From: Megalonaias nervosa
Taxonomy: Eukaryota > Mollusca > Bivalvia > Unionida > Unionidae
Assembly: GCA_016617855.1 (NCBI GenBank)
Contig: JAECUM010012946.1
Location: 1 to 64,000, forward strand
Length of the DNA: 64,000 nt
Reading direction: 5' to 3'
Position numbers and translations under genes: made by a program. The stretch's first letter is position 1. Each line of letters begins with the position of its first letter. The notes under the pieces were generated by a model. It saw nothing but the letters and a program-made list of their open reading frames with translations, made no database searches and had not been told where the DNA came from. Positions 1 through 9,697 of the stretch are shown here, piece after piece.

Positions 1-330
1 TAAATATATAAATACATATATAAATATATTTCTGAATAAGTATAAAGATATATTTCTGAATTAATAAAAATATAAATAAATAAATACAAGTAAATACAAA
101 TATAAATAAAAATATATTTCTGAGTGAATATAAAGATATATTTCTGAATTAATAAAAATATAAATAAATAAAGATATATTTCTGAGTAAATATAAAGATA
201 TATTTCTCAATTAATATAAATATATAAATATATATATAAATCTATTTCTGAATAAATATAAATATATATATAAATATATTTCTGAATAAATATTTCTGAA
301 TAAATAAATATATTTCTGAAATCTGAAGAA
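1..330. repeat. AT-rich degenerate tandem repeat
   Basis: Almost pure A/T. A short phrase resembling aatatatttctgaataaa recurs about every 20-60 bases with variable AT filler. No coding potential is visible. It continues off the left edge of the window. Confidence 0.85.
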
Positions 331-360
331 AAAAAATACTTGCAAAACATAATCACATCA

Positions 361-486
361 CAACCCCATATGAACCCCTAGGTTGCCAAACGACATCCTA
401 GCAAGCTCAGGGGCATTCGAAATTAGACAACACACAATCCCCATGTGAACCCCTAGGTTGCCAAACGACATCCTAGCTAGCTCAGA
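361..486. repeat. Direct duplication of a ~52-bp unit
   Basis: Two nearly identical segments (about 361-411 and 435-486) share a core beginning tgaacccctaggttgcc and ending at the tcctag/ctcag motif. They are separated by about 23 bases. Function unknown; possibly the edge of an older repeat next to the mobile element. Confidence 0.75.
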
Positions 487-718
487 GGATACATATATAA
501 ATTTAATTCTAACTTATCTCTAAGGGACAGCGCATACACAAAGGGGTCTTCTCTACATTCAACAGATTTTGCACACTCTCCCCCATAATCAACCCCGGGG
601 AGTGCAAAAGTGGTGACATGATGGGAGAGTTTTTTTTCTCTGTTGAAGTTTAAGAGGGCTTGGCAGAGCCCCAATTATTATTAGAAAAACTGGCATTCTA
701 ATGCCACCCCTGACAATA

Positions 719-796
719 TGTCCATTACGGGGAATCGAACCCTAGACCTCGAGTACAAGAGTCAGAAGCATTACCACTGGACCATGAACCTCAGTT
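719..796 (-). repeat. tRNA-like / SINE-head relic
   Basis: On the minus strand there is an A-box-like stretch (tggtccagtgg) and, about 35 bases on, a good B box (ggttcgattcc), the spacing of a Pol III internal promoter. I could not pair the ends into a convincing acceptor stem, so this is more likely a tRNA pseudogene or SINE head than a working tRNA. Confidence 0.5.
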
Positions 797-1199
797 ATAA
801 ATATACGGTTTAGAAATAATTGTATAGTTACCTAGCATTGACTCTGTCAGTGGCGATAAGTATATGCTACCAGATTCTGTGATTAGTATTTACTGTAGAT
901 TCTGAATAAAATGTAAAACAAATCGCGAAAATCAGCAATTTTGCACATTTCTGACTTAGTTAAAACATTATATTCTTAGGCCAGCAAAAACTGTGTTAGC
1001 AATAATGCATGGATCGATATATTATGGTTCTATCCGCATGCAGTCTAGACCAAAAAAAAAATCGATAATGACTATATTACTGAATACAAATGTGTGGTCA
1101 ATGTACGCAATAACGAAAGGGAGACAACTGCTTGATTACTGTATCAGCGAGGACAGAGTTATCTCGCTTCGTCAGACAATGAAAGAACTGTTATTTGTT

Positions 1200-1707
1200 T
1201 TATTCAGAAATAGCAACGTATTTAAAATTTATCCACTGATCGTATTTAACTGAATATGCTGATTTGGTTATTTTTTCTGCAGCACGTTGTACTGAAGGTA
1301 TGCAAATACCAAAATATTTACCAGCCACATACATTGATTGGAAAATTATTTCTTCACCTGTCTCTATTTGTTGATACAACTGATCTTGGAGATTTTTCAT
1401 TATAACCAGATCTTCCAAATTTACAATTCTGGCTTTGTGTAACAACATGCAAATTATTTAAAGAATTATTGATTTTATGACTGTCAATATGATCAATCAC
1501 AAGTCCATCTTCGATGACCCCATGAAAACATTCAAATACAAATCGATGATTATAAGGATGTATTTTATTCCCAGCACAGAATCTGAGATACCCAGTATTA
1601 GTAACATTACCAACTGGCTTTTTTAATCTGCAGTTCCTGATGACACCATAATGAGATGCTTCATAATTTTCAAATATTGGATGTTTCTCAAATTCATTTT
1701 GCTTCAT
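1200..1707 (-). pseudogene. HNH endonuclease with NUMOD-like domains, frameshifted
   Basis: The minus-strand frame starts at 1707. The first part (to about 1356) has an N-terminal segment like NUMOD4 (HPIFENYEASHYGVIRN), then an HNH core with the pattern HRFVFECFHG followed by VIDHIDSHKINNSLNNL, where the conserved His, Asp-His and Asn residues are visible. Near 1360-1370 the frame is lost. The next frame continues to 1200 with a NUMOD1-like tail (SMYVAGKYFGI, then a helix-turn-helix-like stretch). Such proteins are DNA endonucleases of phages, giant viruses and Polinton-like elements. Here it lies at the left flank of the element, pointing outward. The single frameshift makes it a pseudogene unless it is an assembly error. 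Confidence 0.7.
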
Positions 1708-1748
1708 TTATATTATAATACTATTTGTCTAAATGATTATTTTGAAAA

Positions 1749-1934
1749 TCAGGCGAGATAGTCTTCAGCGGTTTTTATGGGAGATTCACCTGATGATTTT
1801 TTATCATAATATCGTTTCAGCTCTCTGTATCTTTTACCCCCGCACTGTACACACAACTGAGTTTTTCCTCATACACCAACACCGCATCATAAACACGGTT
1901 TTGGTCCTAGACTCCCTCTGCGAAAACTTTGCAT
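1749..1934 (-). pseudogene. Small CxxC zinc-ribbon-like protein, two internal stops
   Basis: Reading the minus strand from an ATG at 1934 to a stop at 1749 gives about 61 codons with two internal TGA codons. Around them is a CxxC-like pair (its second position is a TGA), about a dozen residues, then LCVQCGGKRYRELKRYYDKK, so two Cys pairs as in a zinc ribbon followed by a basic tail. At both TGA sites an Arg (CGA) would fit. It lies between the HNH gene and the 148-residue ORF in the mobile element. Family not recognised; a small Zn-binding DNA- or RNA-associated protein is only a guess. Confidence 0.4.
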
Positions 1935-2077
1935 GCGGTAACTACAGAATTCATTTACGCAGGATTTATTACAAGAAAGAGAAAATCCTAACATTAACCA
2001 CTTGCATTTATTATTTGCTTGTATCATTATATATATAATTAAAATCTAATTAAACATATATTTGCCTTAATTATAGC

Positions 2078-2524
2078 ATGGAGAAATTTGAGAGATTATC
2101 CGCAATTGAACCTTCCAGAGCAAGATTCGATCTTGACAAACTACCAAAATCTAAATTTAGTTTTTCGATGCAAGATCTAGCTTTGATAAATAGCGATATA
2201 ACTGATCGTATCTGTGAAGCCAAAAAAGAATTTCACAGCGATGGTGAGGCTCATACTTGGTTGACATTCAGAATTATGGCCGACACCAGCGGTGTTGTCG
2301 ATGTTAGAATGAATGATGAACGAGGAAGAAATATTATCAACTATCTTGATAATCAAAGATATTTTATTCTGATAAAATTTATTGTGCAGACAGATGACAA
2401 CATTTGGATTATCCGTGACAAATGTGACCCTGTACGGCTTCATACTGGAAATAATACTGTTATATTAAATAAAACATCCAAACCAGGAACATTGACTGGT
2501 ATTAATAAACTGTATTTTGAATGA
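2078..2524 (+). CDS. Unknown 148-residue protein of the Polinton-like element
   Basis: An uninterrupted frame from ATG 2078 to TGA 2522-2524. It opens with MEKFERLSAIEPSRARFDLD and is a soluble-looking mixed-charge protein with no signal peptide or membrane segment. I see alternating beta-type stretches (RYFILIKFIVQ, NIWIIRDKC) but no motif I can name. It is the only intact gene-sized frame in the element and sits directly upstream of the polymerase on the same strand, so a replication or virion role would fit. That is inference from position only. The lack of stops in 148 codons, when every recognisable neighbour is broken, may be chance. Confidence 0.55.
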   Translation: MEKFERLSAIEPSRARFDLDKLPKSKFSFSMQDLALINSDITDRICEAKKEFHSDGEAHTWLTFRIMADTSGVVDVRMNDERGRNIINYLDNQRYFILIKFIVQTDDNIWIIRDKCDPVRLHTGNNTVILNKTSKPGTLTGINKLYFE

Positions 2525-2599
2525 GCATATCCTGTAACTGCAGTTGTTTATGCGATATATCCGCTAAATGATAAACCTAGTGTTAATAATCTCAAACCA

Positions 2600-4115
2600 A
2601 TGAAATTGTCCTTGACAGAGTTAAGGCTGAACTGTGTAGCTGAGCAAGTTATAGAACATTTCTCAAAAGCGATACGCGTAAACGGTTTAACAGATCTAAG
2701 ACGTAAAAAAATAAATAATTGGGCAGAAACAGTTAAAGATACCGGTGCATCTATCAGCGACGTTGCTAAGCTAGAAAAATAATTGAGATTGCCAATAACA
2801 GTAAAAACACTAACCGGAGAGATTTAGCATAAATATATACATCAATAGGAGCTGCTATAACGATCATTGATCATAACGCACACGCATGGACATCTGCGGT
2901 AACAATATTTCCATGAGATAGAACAGTTAAATTTTACAGCGATTATATATTTGATTTTATCAACAATATTAGTAAGAGTGACCCTGTATCCGTGTGGTTA
3001 TTTCGAAGTTCAGAATCCATAAATTATGATCAGTTTGTACCACCTAGCGGTGATATTTATCGTGCAGAATTTCTCCACGAGGAAATGAAAAATATTGCTC
3101 GGAAATATACCCCTGACGATGTCATGGTTGAACAATTACTAAATAATTGTTTCAGCGTTCCTTAAGTTGCTGCCCACGCTGCTCAGGAGAAAAATTCATG
3201 GAATCCGACACGATTAGAATTTCTTGAAGATATCCAGCGCAGTTGTATCAAATACGGACACGGCGGATTGTGGAATACTAAATACGATTATAAAGATATT
3301 ATATCGGTTGATATGGTAGCGTGTTATCCTGGAAGTTTTCTTGGATACGGAGAATGTTCTGAGTACTTTAAAAGATTTGGACATCCCACACACAAGATGA
3401 CCAGAGTTGCAATAAACGGACTCTTACCAAATTTTGACTTAACTGGATTTGCTTGTATAGAGTCATTCGAGTTTGCAGAAAATCTGCATCCGATTATTTA
3501 TGTTTGGTTTGGAAGACATTTCTCAGAAAAATATTGGGCTTCAATAGTACTATTACGATATATGCTTGATACTGGAATTTCAGTGTCGTTGAACGTAAAC
3601 GAAGCCATTATATTGTATCATCCGCAGAAACAAGTTTGGTTACCACAGCCAAAGAAATATTCCCTGACAGAGTCAGGTGATGAAAATCCTGATATGATTG
3701 ATTATGAAAATAAAGTTGCAAAAGATCTTGGTAGGAAAATAATTGGTAAATTTACTCAAGGAGGATCATATGATCATAAACGAATGTGTACAAGATTAAT
3801 TATGGATGATATTGAACTCGATTTTATAATTGCTGATACAATGGAAAAAACACATTTATAAGTTGGAGTAATGCTTATTTATCAGATGGAACTAAAGTAG
3901 GTACAATCGTGAGCTATATTGATGGTGAGTCACCGCAATTTACTCATTTAAGATCTTCTATGCTTGCTTACGTTTTGATACATTTATTATCAATGGTAAA
4001 CAGATTCCCTCGTTACACAGTCAGATTTGCCACGGATTCATTTTATATAAATAAAGTGTATACAGATCTGCTAAAACCGTTTTCGGCAATGACGAATGGG
4101 GATCATGGAGGATAA
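2600..4115 (+). pseudogene. B-family DNA polymerase region, broken
   Basis: Consecutive + strand frames look like pieces of one large polymerase. Residues near 3310-3350 read SVDMVACYPG, matching motif A (Dx2SLYP-like) with its metal-binding Asp. Near 4020-4050, RFATDSFYI matches motif C (DTDS-like). The frame between about 2850 and 3861 is open except for TGA at 2914-2916 and TAA at 3163-3165. A frameshift lies between about 3861 and 3870, and another near 4090 where the reading passes into the helicase. The upstream frame from 2600 to 2782 probably belongs to the same protein. Polintons carry protein-primed PolB; whether this one is protein-primed cannot be judged here. Confidence in the family rests on the two motifs and the element context. 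Confidence 0.65.
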
Positions 4116-5210
4116 AACAAGAAAATATACTTGACTATTCCGAATCTGCAGACATTGAAATCAAAGAAATATATTACAGCAATGACAATCAAATATTAAA
4201 ATCATCAGCACCATCTGTGTTTGATCCTGTGGCCAGACATAAAACCGTTTATCTCAATGGGCCTGGAGGTTCTGGAAAAACAACACGTGCCATTGAATTA
4301 TATGGCAGAGTTCTTCAAACTCCGTTGATATGATTGTCCTGACACCTACACACAGACTAGCCAGAGAAATAAATGAACGAGCAGTAAAATCATGCATGTG
4401 TCATGGTTTCTTCTAATGGTGTGGAGATCTGTGGACACCTGAGCAAATGGGGAAAAATATATACCTCAGATTATCATCTAGGATGAAATTTGTACTGTGT
4501 CGCTGGAAACATTAAAACTATTTCTTGATTGGTTACTAACAAGAAATACTGCTGTGATAATGTGCGGCGATCATGGTCAACCGCAACCTTTTGTTGGGCA
4601 GTCTCCACACGAGTGGTTAAAAATGTTTGTGGATTATTATGAGGAGATAACTGATGATCATAGAGCTATTGACGATACCCTGAAAGAATTTAAAAGATTA
4701 ATGAGACTACAGCTAGATAGAATACATTGTGATATAATGTGTGAAATAATTCCGGAAACTCCTGTGAATGATTTTTGGAATTTATGGAGACCAAATGATT
4801 TAATAGTTGCAAGTAGAAAGATGGCTCATGAAGAGAAATTATTTTTGTTACATAAAGAAAAATTTTCAAATCTACCTGTACCATTGTGTTATCGCCCAGC
4901 AGATACTCGATGACAAAATATTGAAGTTGAAATTCCAGGAACAAATGAAAAACAAAATCTTGTATTAAATGATATTGATTTGGTTGTTGTTGATGTTGTT
5001 GAGAGCGTGTTGATCATGGACAAAACTCTTTGAACGTTAGGATATGCTATATTAATTCATTCATCACAAGGACTAACTATTACTGATACAAATATTTGGA
5101 TTGTTGATGATAGAATCGAATGGTCAGATTTAGTTTATCTTGCAGTGTCTTGAGTTAGAAGAATATCTCAACTGCACAGGGTTATTATGAATTTTACAGA
5201 AAATAATAAT
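4093..5210 (+). pseudogene. Superfamily 1 (Pif1/RecD-like) helicase region, broken
   Basis: A Walker A motif, GPGGSGKTT, is encoded at about 4260-4285. Motif Ia-like LTPTHRLA follows after a frameshift near 4330. A DE pair interrupted by TAG at 4479-4481 marks motif II. MCGDHGQPQPF at about 4560-4595 is motif III (GD.xQ). HSSQGLTI at about 5060-5085 is motif V, and LAVS...VRR near 5140-5160 is motif VI, interrupted by TGA at 5151-5153 where helicases of this type have Arg. Other stops are TAA 4414-4416, TGA 4911-4913 and TGA 5031-5033. The helicase follows the polymerase without a gap, so the intact ancestor was probably a polymerase-helicase fusion. Confidence 0.75.
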
Positions 5211-5407
5211 CAAACTGCTAGCAATGGCGTAATAAAAAAAAACTATCTGGTTATAAACAGTGTGACAAAAAAAAATAATCGTGACTTTGATATCGACGCT
5301 GAGTATAGCACTAAAACAGTGACAGAATAATCATTGTGCAAGTTGTAACTGTAATATGATATGGGAATATTTGAATAATAATCCAAGACAGTTCACCGTA
5401 GATAGAA

Positions 5408-6447
5408 TTAATAGTAGTATTGGTCACACGTGAAAATGTGATGCTGACCTGTCTTGAATCTAATCGACGTAGAGGTGCCAGTTAACAAAAGTGAGCGTGG
5501 TGGTAATTGTGTGTCTTCAGGGATTACTTGTAATTGTTCATGTACAAATCCACGCTGAGGAGCATTTGAATCTAGTCTGTATATTGCAGGTCTACCAGTG
5601 GATCTAACCACGCTAGAAATTTTATGTGTAGTCACACTCCAGATAGGATCAGTTGCTCTTTTTTAACCCCCTTCAAGTTCACCAGGTTCATATAAATACC
5701 TCACAGTCACATTACCCAGTACTGGTTGAGAGAGAGAGTCATGTCGTTTTATTGGTATATGTTTCTTTGTAATCGCATTAATTGGTTTCATAGAAATTGA
5801 ACGAGTAATTTCATTATTTAATGCAGCTATCACAGTTGGTAATCTTGCAGCCCATTCACGAGATCTCGTCATTTTGAATTATTTCTTGCGCATACTGATA
5901 TCCAAATAACCGTTCAGTGAGTGTTCGATTAAATCGTTCAACTATTGCCTGATCACAATGAATTGTGGTGTGTCCTCGTCTGATTTTGACATTATGTTTT
6001 TTCATCAAAGATGATACTGTGCCAAGAAATTCTTTGCCAGGATCAACTTGTAGCAACTGTAGCCATCACAAAGGTCCTCGTTGATAAATTCGTTCAAACG
6101 CAGATGCAACTTCAGATGCTGTTTTAGTTGATAATGGTTCTGCTTCTTTATATCTACTTGCAACGTCAATGGCAGTTAACACGTATTTGTATGTGCATGA
6201 TTGACGTCCATGTGTTTTAATGGTATCGTGTGGTAAAAACAAAATATCTGCTTGATGAACCTCATTGGGAGCACTGACATCAAAATGTGCATACTGAATT
6301 TTTTTAGGTGGACGTAGATAGATTTGCCATATTGCCTGTCATGCTAACCAATTTGCAGCAACAATACGTGAGACTTTTGCTGCTTCAGCAAGTTTACTAA
6401 TTGCTGTTCTGCCTCTCCAATATCCACTTGGGCTTTAATAAACTGAT
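5408..6447 (-). pseudogene. Retroviral-type DDE integrase (Polinton class), broken
   Basis: Minus-strand reading from about 6430. An N-terminal helical region is followed by the catalytic core: first Asp in HQADILFLP (about 6265), second Asp in QVDPGKEFLG (about 6045) and Glu in QAIVERFNRTL (about 5950), with DDE spacing usual for rve-type integrases. The C-terminal part has VRYLYEPGELEGG then, after a stop, a segment ending near 5408 that resembles the C-terminal beta domain of this family. In-frame stops are TGA at 6339-6341 and 6066-6068 and TAA at 5663-5665 (plus-strand positions), with a frame change near 5870. The intact enzyme would insert the element DNA. It points opposite to the polymerase and next to the phospholipase gene. 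Confidence 0.85.
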
Positions 6448-6460
6448 TCTAGTTATATAA

Positions 6461-6895
6461 TTAATTACCAACCCCTAGCTTTAGTTTACCCTTCATCGCA
6501 GATTTCACCAGAAAACTAGCAAGTTTTTCTCTGAGAGATTTATCTTTTATAGAATTTAACGCATGAATCAATTTCACATCTGCATTATGTCATTGCTGTA
6601 AATCCTTGCTTTTATACGCAACATCATGAACATGGCACGCTTGATCAGTCGCATTTATTGGATACTGTCCTGGTCTTGGTTGATCTCGTTCGTCAAGTCA
6701 GATATCAAGTCGAGTTCCAGGACCACAATAATTGTATCCGGGTAAATGTTTTTCTCCGGGATACTTCGCCCACGGAGCTCCTGGTAATCTTCCCAACGAA
6801 GTAGCAATATCACCACTTGTTTTTGTAGACTTGTCAAGGGAGATAAATCTGTGTTTGTACTACAATTTTTACACTTGCCTGTTAGTGCGCATTTT
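6461..6895 (-). pseudogene. Parvovirus-type phospholipase A2 domain protein, broken
   Basis: The minus-strand frame contains LPGYNYCGPGTRLD (Ca2+-binding loop of the YxGPGx type) and then DQACHVHDVAY (catalytic His-Asp motif HDxxY). This is the arrangement of the PLA2 domain found in parvovirus VP1 and some other virus-like elements, where it helps breach the endosomal membrane. Two TGA codons interrupt it (plus-strand 6698-6700 and 6590-6592), each where CGA would fit. The likely start ATG at about 6893 has a short Cys-containing leader, then a frameshift near 6835. The frame ends at 6461. It lies immediately upstream of the integrase on the same strand. The motifs are clear; the host protein (capsid subunit or standalone enzyme) is unknown. 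Confidence 0.75.
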
Positions 6896-6993
6896 TTATT
6901 TTTTGTTATTTTTGTTGTTAATCCACTAGTCCCACCAACAGTGGGGGTGGGTGCCTTGCATCAAACACAGTATAGATTCATATTATTTATTAT

Positions 6994-7649
6994 TATGGAT
7001 ATTGACTTCTCAGTGACACAAAAACAGGAGCCACCCAGCGCTACCGAATTCTATCAGGATGATAATAATTGGGCCATCTGGAAGTGGTAAGACGCAATTA
7101 TTGCTTAATTTGATAATGAGATGGCTCAAGTGGGATAAGTTATATTTAGTGGCAACATCTGTAGATGATCAACGATGTTATGAAGTACTTAAAGATTTTA
7201 ATGAAAATGCAAAGTTGCTGGATGAAGATGATAATGATATTATTGATTTTATTACCAGTATTGATGAAGCGCCATCTGTAGATGACCTTGATGGACTTAT
7301 TAATAATTTAGTAGTGTACGATGATATTATGCTGGACAAACAATCAAATCCTGCCAGAATATTTTCGCAAGGTAGACATAAAAATACAGACGTGATTTAT
7401 GTTACTCAAAGATATACGCAAATACCTAAAGTAATCAGAGACAATTGCAATATTTTAGTTGTGTTTAACAGAGTTGATAATCATATGCTGCAAAATATTT
7501 ATTATACTTGGTGTTCAGGGGACATGGAATGATTAAGTTCAAAAACTTTTTTTTCAAAAGCACAAGCTACCCCATTTGGTTTTATAACAATAAATTTACA
7601 TGATCCTGGGTTGAGATATTGTAACAGACTTGATAAAATACTTGGTTAA
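6994..7649 (+). pseudogene. A32/FtsK-HerA-like packaging ATPase, broken
   Basis: From ATG near 6994 about 20 residues run to a frameshift near 7055. The next frame (7059 to 7649) gives the ATPase: Walker A GPSGSGKT at about 7068-7095, Walker B-like LVVYDDIM at about 7310-7335, and RHKNTDVIYVTQRY at about 7375-7415, which resembles the conserved strand and sensor of viral A32-type genome-packaging ATPases. A TGA at 7530-7532 interrupts the last 40 residues, where the frame then continues to TAA 7647-7649. About 215 codons overall, the usual size for Polinton and adenovirus-type packaging ATPases. Divergently oriented to the phospholipase gene across a ~100-bp gap that may have held promoters. 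Confidence 0.85.
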
Positions 7650-9114
7650 TTACAGCAGCAGAGAGGGTGAAACGACCACACATACTTGACCTAGACGTAA
7701 ACAGGTCGTATAAAAATTTGGAAAATACATATCAATGAACGAGTAACAAAAACGAACTAACCCACAAGATTTCGTTAACGCGGTCTGTTTCCCGCAACAA
7801 CGAAATGTGCTCGGTTAATGGATTCGGTTTGACGTTATTGACCCTGTATTTTCAGTCTTTGTAGGAACCTTTATTATTCATAAATAAGGTCTCAGGCAGA
7901 AATGTCTGTTCACCCTCTCTGCTGCTGGTGTACTAGAGAAAGGATTATGAGCAACAGGAAGATCACAGAGGCAGTTACAAGTAACAACGGCAGCCTTTTT
8001 GCGGGCCAGGCAAGTTATAGGCAGCTGTATGTCCTTAACTTCTGCAGGCAGGCCTGGAGGGGAGAGGAAATATGGTTTCACGTTCCCCAATCCTCCAGCC
8101 AACTGTCAGTGACTTGCCTCCCCTCCCACCTGGTTGCAAACATCCTGTGGGCACCAGAATTTTTCTGTTCTGCCAAATTTGGAACAATCTATTTCTGACA
8201 AATGATTGGACCATCTAGCCCCCCCTCTGCTTTTTGTTAACTCCCCATCCCCTTTCTTAGTAGTGTACCCAATTTGTGCTCTTTCATTTGGTGTCAGTCT
8301 CAACCCTTAGACCCTCATCAAGACAATGTCCAACTGCCAGACATCCTCCTTCGCATTGATGGCAGTGTACTTGGATAATATTCTATAAAAGCATTCAATA
8401 AGTTCGGTTTGGTTCACAATATGAACAACCTTCTGTACTTTATTTGCAGTTAGGTTGGATAGTCAGTGTCCCATCTCTACATTTTGTTTATCAAGGTATG
8501 GAGGTTGTAACTTTTGTAAACCTAGTTTGTTTTCCTCTCAAATGCATGAACAGTTTTACATGTGCCCTCTGCAGATGGCCCTTCTGGCACATTGGCACAC
8601 AATCTCATTTGAAGTTCATCCTTTCAGTACAGCAGTCAGTGTGATCCTGATGCAGGCAGAGGTTGGATGCTCAAGCATTTTCTCCCCTCTTACCTATTGA
8701 CCTAATATTAATGTGATTGGGTAATTTGTTTTGATGGAGAAAGGATATTTTTATGTAAATTATGTTTCTCAGAAAATATTTACCTGATCACATTACTGTC
8801 AATTTCTTTCACCCTTTCCCACATTGTGAACACCCAGTTCTAGGTTTTGCTCAAGTTTACTGGTTACATCTGGGATGCAGGTGGGCACCTAGCACAAGGA
8901 GAGTTAATCTACTTGTTACTTCCCTTAGCGTATATAATATGTAGATGGAATGATGGTCTTTCAGGGAGGGCTGGATTCTGAGGTAGCCAAGTATCACTGG
9001 ATTCCTAGTTAGCAGAGAAGAATTTAATTTCATAATGTTAATGTGATCTGGTAATTATTATAAAAAACCCAACCCATAAATTACCAAATAATTTCTTTTA
9101 GTGTTTTCTTTCAG
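7650..9114. other. No recognised gene; old repeat-like DNA
   Basis: Unique-looking and diverged repeat DNA after the ATPase. Around 8700-8800 an imperfect inverted pair (taatgtgattgggtaa and ttacctgatcacatta) resembles phrases near 9040 and 18890-18975, so part of it belongs to a dispersed family. I see no motif-bearing frame. Confidence 0.5.
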
Positions 9115-9190
9115 GAATATGCCATTCTGCAGACTCCTATTAATCAGTTTTCAAAATTTCAAAATCAGTTCAACTACCACAGTAAAGCAG
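9115..9190 (+). CDS. Possible ATR exon upstream of the first certain one
   Basis: A 76-base stretch bounded by tttctttcag and AG/gtataag. The frame that ends in phase 0, which exon 10373-10450 needs, reads through without a stop and ends in VKQ just before the conserved VFKGL. ATR orthologues have a helical stretch ending YQQ at that point, but the body of this exon is not clearly similar. Splice signals are good; homology is weak. It could be a chance exon-like segment. Confidence 0.3.
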
Positions 9191-9697
9191 GTATAAGTCA
9201 ATTAACTCCCATGTAGTTATTTAGTAATTGTTGAATCTGTTAAATGAACTGTGAATCCTAATTTCCAAATCAAATTGTTATAGTCAACTAGTTTGAAGTT
9301 TTTGTTTTAATAGATATATTATTTTAATTGAGATCACATTACAATTATGTAGTTCATAATTCATCTAATTTTGATAAATTAAATATCCATTTAGCTTTAA
9401 AGATATTGTCTTGTCTGCCTTAGTGATAACTAATGTGTCTTTTCTTCTACATTTGCTCCTGTTTATGCAGTGATAAACAATAAAATATTGAGAAGGTTAC
9501 ATTTCTGTATGAAAATATACCGCTTGAAAAATTTGGAAGTACTTGAAAAGTCCTTGAAAGGCAGCTGTTTTGCTTTACAAATAAGAACCCTCAGTTTTAA
9601 AGTTTTAAATTTTCTCTTTTCTAGTGACATAAAACCCTCAGTTTGACAAAAAGGGGATCTCTTGTCCATCCATGGTTTATTTTCTCCCATTAAAGAA

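Larger units (their letters stand above)
1000..7870. mobile_element. Decayed Polinton/Maverick-like virus-related element
   Basis: A cluster of genes typical of large self-synthesising DNA transposons and Polinton-like viruses: B-family DNA polymerase with helicase, DDE integrase, A32-like packaging ATPase, parvovirus-type phospholipase A2, HNH endonuclease and a small CxxC protein, on both strands and tightly packed. All recognisable genes carry stops or frameshifts, so this copy is dead. Codon use and gene density are unlike the surrounding intronic DNA. No major or minor capsid gene, protease or terminal inverted repeat was found, so the limits given are approximate. It could be an internal fragment of a longer element. 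Confidence 0.8.

Noticed and set aside
719..796. Functional tRNA gene
   Set aside because: A and B boxes are present but no acceptor-stem pairing could be made and the anticodon arm is poor.
2914..7532. Reassigned genetic code (TGA as sense) in the element
   Set aside because: TAA and TAG stops and several frameshifts also occur, and many TGA sites fit lost CGA codons, so decay is simpler.
7902..8303. Overlapping short frames on both strands after the element
   Set aside because: No motif and no consistent coding signal; likely old repeat DNA.
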